Below, piece by piece: positions 6,148 to 8,642 of a stretch of 8,642 nt of DNA. The notes under the pieces are model-generated. The model did not search any database and was not told the DNA's origin. It saw nothing but the letters and a program-made list of their open reading frames with translations. A program made the position numbers and the translations under genes. This DNA is from an uncultured Collinsella sp. (GTDB lineage: Bacteria; Actinomycetota; Coriobacteriia; Coriobacteriales; Coriobacteriaceae), in assembly GCA_902492235.1 (NCBI GenBank), contig CABUKS010000043.1, forward strand, positions 1-8,642, given 5' to 3'. The stretch's first letter is position 1; every line of letters begins with the position of its first letter.

Positions 6148-7071
6148 TTACAGCTTGGCGTCGATGTCGACGCTCTGATACGTAGGGGTCTGCTGGACAT
6201 AGAGCTTAATGCCCATGTCGAGCAGCTGGTTGACGTCGGCCTTCTGGGTGGCGTCGAGGAAGACGGAGCTGTCCTTGCCGCCGACCTGATCGGCACCGTC
6301 GTGGTTGGCGGTGGCGCCCAGGTTGATGGCATCGAGCTTGTAGCCCTGGCAGAACTGCAGCATCTCGGCCGTGTTGCCAAAGACGAACATGACGCGCTCG
6401 CCGAGGGTGTTGAGCTTGTCCATCTTGGCGAGGGCACGCTCGACGGTGAAGACGTTCAGGCGCACGCCCTGGGGCTTGGCCAGCTTAAGAGCGCCCTTCT
6501 TGATGTCATCGTTGGCGGCAGCGTTGTCGACGACGATGATGCGCTCGGCCTGAACCTTGGTGGTCCAGGTAAAGACGACCTGGCCGTGCAGCAGACGGTA
6601 GTCAAGACGTGCGAGGACGATCTTGGCGGGACCGGAGCTGTGACGGGGCGCCTTGGCCTTCTTGGCGGGAGCCGCGGCGACCTCGACCGGTGCGTTGGGG
6701 TTGGTCAGACCGGTGCGGGCCTCGTTGATGAGGGCCGCGAGCTCGGCGCCCTTGACGGGGACGGGGCTCATAGCAAGCGTCAGTGCCAGCGGAATGTTGA
6801 AACCGCTGACAACCGTGAACTTCGTGCCGTTCTTGGAAAGCTCGACCATGCTGTTGTTGACCGAGCTGCCGAGCATATCGGTCAGCACATAGACGGTGTC
6901 GTCCGCGTTGAACGTGGCGATCATGGCGTCCACCTTATTGGTGATGGGCTCCTTGTCGTCACGAGCAAGCGACACAACGTGGACGTTCGACACGTCACCG
7001 AGAACCATCTCGAGCGTGTCTTTGGCGCCTGCGGCCAGGCCGCCATGAGATGCGAGAATGATCTGATTCAT
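6148..7071 (-). CDS. PTS system mannose-family EIIAB fusion protein
   Basis: A 307-residue cytoplasmic phosphotransfer protein. Residues 1-125 are the EIIA domain with phospho-histidine H9 in LASHGGLA. Residues about 128-147 are a linker rich in A, P and K. Residues 148-307 are the EIIB domain with phospho-histidine H162 in RLDYRLLHGQV. Phosphate passes from HPr to H9, then H162, then the sugar. The more usual EIIB motif is RIDDRLIHGQV; the Y at the fourth position is a modest variation. The domain order is that of E. coli ManX. The ATG at 7071 has AAGGAGGAGG five to six bases upstream. It is the first gene of the operon, behind a promoter covered by two operator-like sites, so expression is probably repressed by the GntR regulator until substrate is present. 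Confidence 0.95.
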   Translation of the reverse strand: MNQIILASHGGLAAGAKDTLEMVLGDVSNVHVVSLARDDKEPITNKVDAMIATFNADDTVYVLTDMLGSSVNNSMVELSKNGTKFTVVSGFNIPLALTLAMSPVPVKGAELAALINEARTGLTNPNAPVEVAAAPAKKAKAPRHSSGPAKIVLARLDYRLLHGQVVFTWTTKVQAERIIVVDNAAANDDIKKGALKLAKPQGVRLNVFTVERALAKMDKLNTLGERVMFVFGNTAEMLQFCQGYKLDAINLGATANHDGADQVGGKDSSVFLDATQKADVNQLLDMGIKLYVQQTPTYQSVDIDAKL

Positions 7072-7086
7072 CTTGCCTCCTCCTTT

Positions 7087-7116
7087 TCGTTATGGTCATT
7101 ATAACGTCTTATACGT
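7087..7116 (-). promoter_or_regulatory. PTS operon promoter with two GntR operator-like sites
   Basis: On the minus strand a consensus -10 TATAAT (7103-7098) stands about 27 bases before the EIIAB start; no good -35 is visible. ACGTATAAGACGT (7116-7104) ends directly at the -10. It sits inside AACGT-5-ACGTT (7103-7117), a perfect dyad, and matches the site before the GntR gene at 11 of 13 bases. A second copy, TCGTTATGGTCAT (plus strand, 7087-7099), overlaps the expected transcript start and matches the EamA site at 10 of 13. The two centres are 17 bp apart. Occupancy would block RNA polymerase, consistent with repression. Confidence 0.65.
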
Positions 7117-7141
7117 TGCTTATATTGCTAATTAGTATAAA

Positions 7142-7176
7142 GACCGTTCGCGGGTGAAAATCGACCGTTGACGGGT
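7142..7176. promoter_or_regulatory. Pair of 14-bp direct repeats upstream of the PTS promoter
   Basis: GACCGTTCGCGGGT (7142-7155) and GACCGTTGACGGGT (7163-7176) match at 12 of 14 positions. Their starts are 21 bp apart, two helical turns, so they face the same side of the DNA. Each contains a small CCG-4-CGG dyad. They lie about 50 to 85 bp upstream of the predicted PTS transcript start, a usual position for an activator. A further dyad, AACGT-7-ACGTT, lies at 7179-7195. No gene for a matching regulator is in the window. Confidence 0.5.
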
Positions 7177-7252
7177 TTAACGTACTTGAAACGTTGGGCT
7201 AGATGGGCCGGCACTGGCTGGATAACCCCAGATCAGACGCCTCGCCAATCCC

Positions 7253-8335
7253 CTATCGCACGAAGTACCAGGGGCTTTCCTGCACGGTGGGCTCCAGCGC
7301 GATGCCAGTGCGTTCCTTAAACAGATCCATGTCCTGCGATTTCTCCGTCCACCACGCGTTGGGCTTAAAGGTCATGCTCTCAACGACATGACCGACAAAC
7401 ACGCTGTTGCGCAGCTTGGAGAAGTCGGTATTCATGATCAGGATGGACGCGAGCACCAGCACAATGCCCAGAACCTTGATCGCGCCGGCGGGCTCGGCAT
7501 AGACACCAATGCCCACCAGTACGGTGACGACCGTCTCGAAAGACATTACGACGGGAACTTTCGATGTCTCGAGCCCCATGGACAGACCCTGCATATATAA
7601 GATGTAAGCCACAGCTGTGGGGATGAGTCCAAAGCCAAGGAACAACAGCAGCAGCTGTGGCGACATTGCCGCGGCGACATCCGGCCACGGAGCCGCGATA
7701 ACTGCCATAACCGCACCGCCAAAAACAAAGCCCCAAAACGTGACAGCCAGCGGGTGGACCGTCTTGGTTGCTATCCGGCTAAACACCGCGAGCGACGCAC
7801 CACAAAAGCCCGCAATCACGCCCGACGTGACGCCCCAAACCGAAAAATGAAAACCGGAAAGGTCGCCATTGGTCACTGCAAGCACGCAGCCAACGATGTT
7901 GAAGACAATGGCAACGAGCTTGTTGGGGGTCACGTCCTCGCGATAAAGCACGCGACCGAGCACGACGCCAAACACCGGCGAGGTATAGAGCAGCACCGAG
8001 GCCGTGGACATGCCGACCTCGCCCATGCACTCGTAATAGCAGGTGTTGGCGGCGGCCAGACCAACGATACCGACAAGTGCGCAGGGAACAAGCTCTTTAG
8101 GGCTTGCCTTGAACAGGGCCAGGGGACCCTGAGCCACGGTAGACCCCTCACCCGGACGGCAGCCCATAAACATCAGGACCGGCGCCAAGATAAGCGCTCC
8201 GACCAACAAGCGAAAGGCAGCCATGCTCTGGGACGAAACGCCCATGGCCGAGATGCCGTTTACAAAGATTCCGATGCTGCCCCACATAAGCGCGGCGATC
8301 AGCACCAGCACATAGCCCAGATTGCTTTTCTTCAA
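7253..8335 (-). CDS. EamA/DMT-family transporter with a 58-residue C-terminal tail
   Basis: A 360-residue inner membrane protein with two EamA repeats, about residues 7-155 and 166-302, giving ten hydrophobic helices. The pattern ALMWGSIGIF (15-24) and the TASVLLYTSPVFGVVLG region (111-127) are typical of the family. DMT carriers mostly export amino acids or other small metabolites. After residue 302 comes a hydrophilic tail with an aromatic-rich ending (AWWTEKS at 327-333, PWYFVR at 355-360), longer than usual and unlike anything I recognise. I choose the TTG at 8335-8333, which has GAGGAGG five bases upstream. The ATG at 8371 has no binding site and would place the operator almost on the start codon. 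The operator-like site upstream links it to the PTS operon and GntR regulator. Its substrate is unknown. Confidence 0.88.
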   Translation of the reverse strand: MKKSNLGYVLVLIAALMWGSIGIFVNGISAMGVSSQSMAAFRLLVGALILAPVLMFMGCRPGEGSTVAQGPLALFKASPKELVPCALVGIVGLAAANTCYYECMGEVGMSTASVLLYTSPVFGVVLGRVLYREDVTPNKLVAIVFNIVGCVLAVTNGDLSGFHFSVWGVTSGVIAGFCGASLAVFSRIATKTVHPLAVTFWGFVFGGAVMAVIAAPWPDVAAAMSPQLLLLFLGFGLIPTAVAYILYMQGLSMGLETSKVPVVMSFETVVTVLVGIGVYAEPAGAIKVLGIVLVLASILIMNTDFSKLRNSVFVGHVVESMTFKPNAWWTEKSQDMDLFKERTGIALEPTVQESPWYFVR

Positions 8336-8374
8336 CGCAGCCTCCTCGGTATTGTTTCCAATATGTTTCATACT

Positions 8375-8403
8375 ACGTTATAGTCGTTATATACATTTTT
8401 CAA
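8375..8403 (-). promoter_or_regulatory. EamA promoter with GntR operator-like site
   Basis: On the minus strand TTGAAA (8403-8398) and TATAAC (8382-8377) are -35 and -10 candidates with a slightly short 15-bp spacer. ACGACTATAACGT (8387-8375) covers the -10 and matches the site before the GntR gene at 11 of 13 bases. This arrangement supports repression by the same regulator, and it supports a start codon downstream of this region rather than inside it. Confidence 0.55.
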
Positions 8404-8449
8404 GACACAAATCGCCGAACGGGAAAATCTGCTCTACCGCTACAACCCA

Positions 8450-8550
8450 TTGGTGCAAAGGGGTCAGGTTCATATGCGCCAACTTGGTGCAAAGTAACCT
8501 GTCCCCAATGACTAGGACTGTCCCCAAGTGCCGAACGTCTCCAAGTGCCG
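8450..8550. repeat. REP-like cluster of CTGTCCCC repeats upstream of the transporter gene
   Basis: TTGGTGCAAAG occurs at 8450-8460 and again at 8484-8494. GGGGTCAGGTT (8460-8470) is an inverted match (10 of 11) to AACCTGTCCCC (8496-8506). A further ACTGTCCCC lies at 8517-8525, and CCAAGTGCCG occurs at 8524-8533 and 8541-8550. The CTGTCCC core recurs in the hairpin repeats at 3144-3187 and 4362-4392. There is no credible gene in 8404-8595; this repeat cluster is what the stretch holds. Confidence 0.55.
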
Positions 8551-8616
8551 CATCTGGGCCAAGGCGACGCCGATGCTTTGGCAACGCCAGACACTATGAC
8601 CCAATCCGAGGGCACT

Positions 8617-8642
8617 AAAAAGATAGGAGCCCCCGCTCGTGA
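8617..8642 (-). terminator. Possible half of a terminator at the window edge
   Basis: On the minus strand a GC-rich GAGCGGGGGCTCC (8638-8626) is followed by CTTTTT at 8622-8617 after a short gap. This looks like the 3' arm and T-run of an intrinsic terminator for a minus-strand gene lying beyond the right edge. Only a 4-bp stem is visible inside the window. Confidence 0.25.

Noticed and set aside
7179..7195. AACGT-7-ACGTT as another copy of the GntR operator
   Set aside because: The half-sites match, but the spacer is seven bases rather than five, which would rotate the halves; I list it only as a dyad.
8336..8371. The ATG at 8371 as start of the EamA gene
   Set aside because: No binding site precedes it and the promoter/operator would overlap the leader. 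The TTG at 8335 has GAGGAGG at good spacing and begins just before the first helix.
8596..8642. A plus-strand ATG at 8596 opening a frame to the window end, beginning MTQS like the frame at 47-1
   Set aside because: No ribosome binding site precedes it, only 15 codons are visible, and the segment reads as a possible minus-strand terminator. The shared ATGACCCAATCC at both ends may be chance.
1..8642. CRISPR array, tRNA, rRNA, phage or toxin-antitoxin genes
   Set aside because: I saw no regularly spaced identical repeats, no tRNA- or rRNA-like segment, and no phage or toxin-antitoxin type protein in any frame.

Overview
The window looks like chromosomal DNA of a gut coriobacterium, most likely Collinsella or a close relative. 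I infer this from the moderately high GC content, the strong AGGAGG-type ribosome binding sites, the gene families, and the many short palindromic intergenic repeats containing CTGTCCC. No rRNA or tRNA is present to confirm it.

Every complete gene lies on the minus strand. In transcription order (high to low coordinate) they are: a ten-helix EamA/DMT transporter with an unusual C-terminal tail (8335-7253); a mannose-family PTS made of a fused EIIA-EIIB (7071-6148), EIIC (6111-5317) and EIID (5303-4470); a double-SIS-domain protein resembling sugar-amine 6-phosphate deglycases of the FrlB/GfrF type (4271-3288), followed by a strong intrinsic terminator; a HAD phosphatase (3128-2499); a YitT-family membrane protein (2143-1136); and a GntR/HutC (UTRA) regulator (915-196). 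A small gene start (47-1) may run off the left edge.

The most coherent system is the PTS plus SIS operon. A mannose-type PTS delivers a 6-phosphorylated substrate and the SIS protein would cleave or isomerise it. With the UTRA regulator, the layout matches Amadori-compound loci (fructoselysine or glucoselysine; frl and gfr loci). A near-identical 13-bp operator lies in front of the regulator gene (953-965), twice over the PTS promoter (7087-7099 and 7104-7116) and over the EamA promoter (8375-8387). This suggests one regulon containing uptake, cleavage, and possibly export of a released amine or amino acid by the EamA carrier. The substrate is inference.

The intergenic regions are crowded. 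They hold a 119-bp MITE-like element with perfect 15-bp terminal inverted repeats and a solo copy of one end, a 44-bp hairpin repeat present twice, a perfect 31-nt hairpin before the SIS gene, nested palindromes after the regulator gene, and REP-like CTGTCCCC repeats upstream of the transporter.
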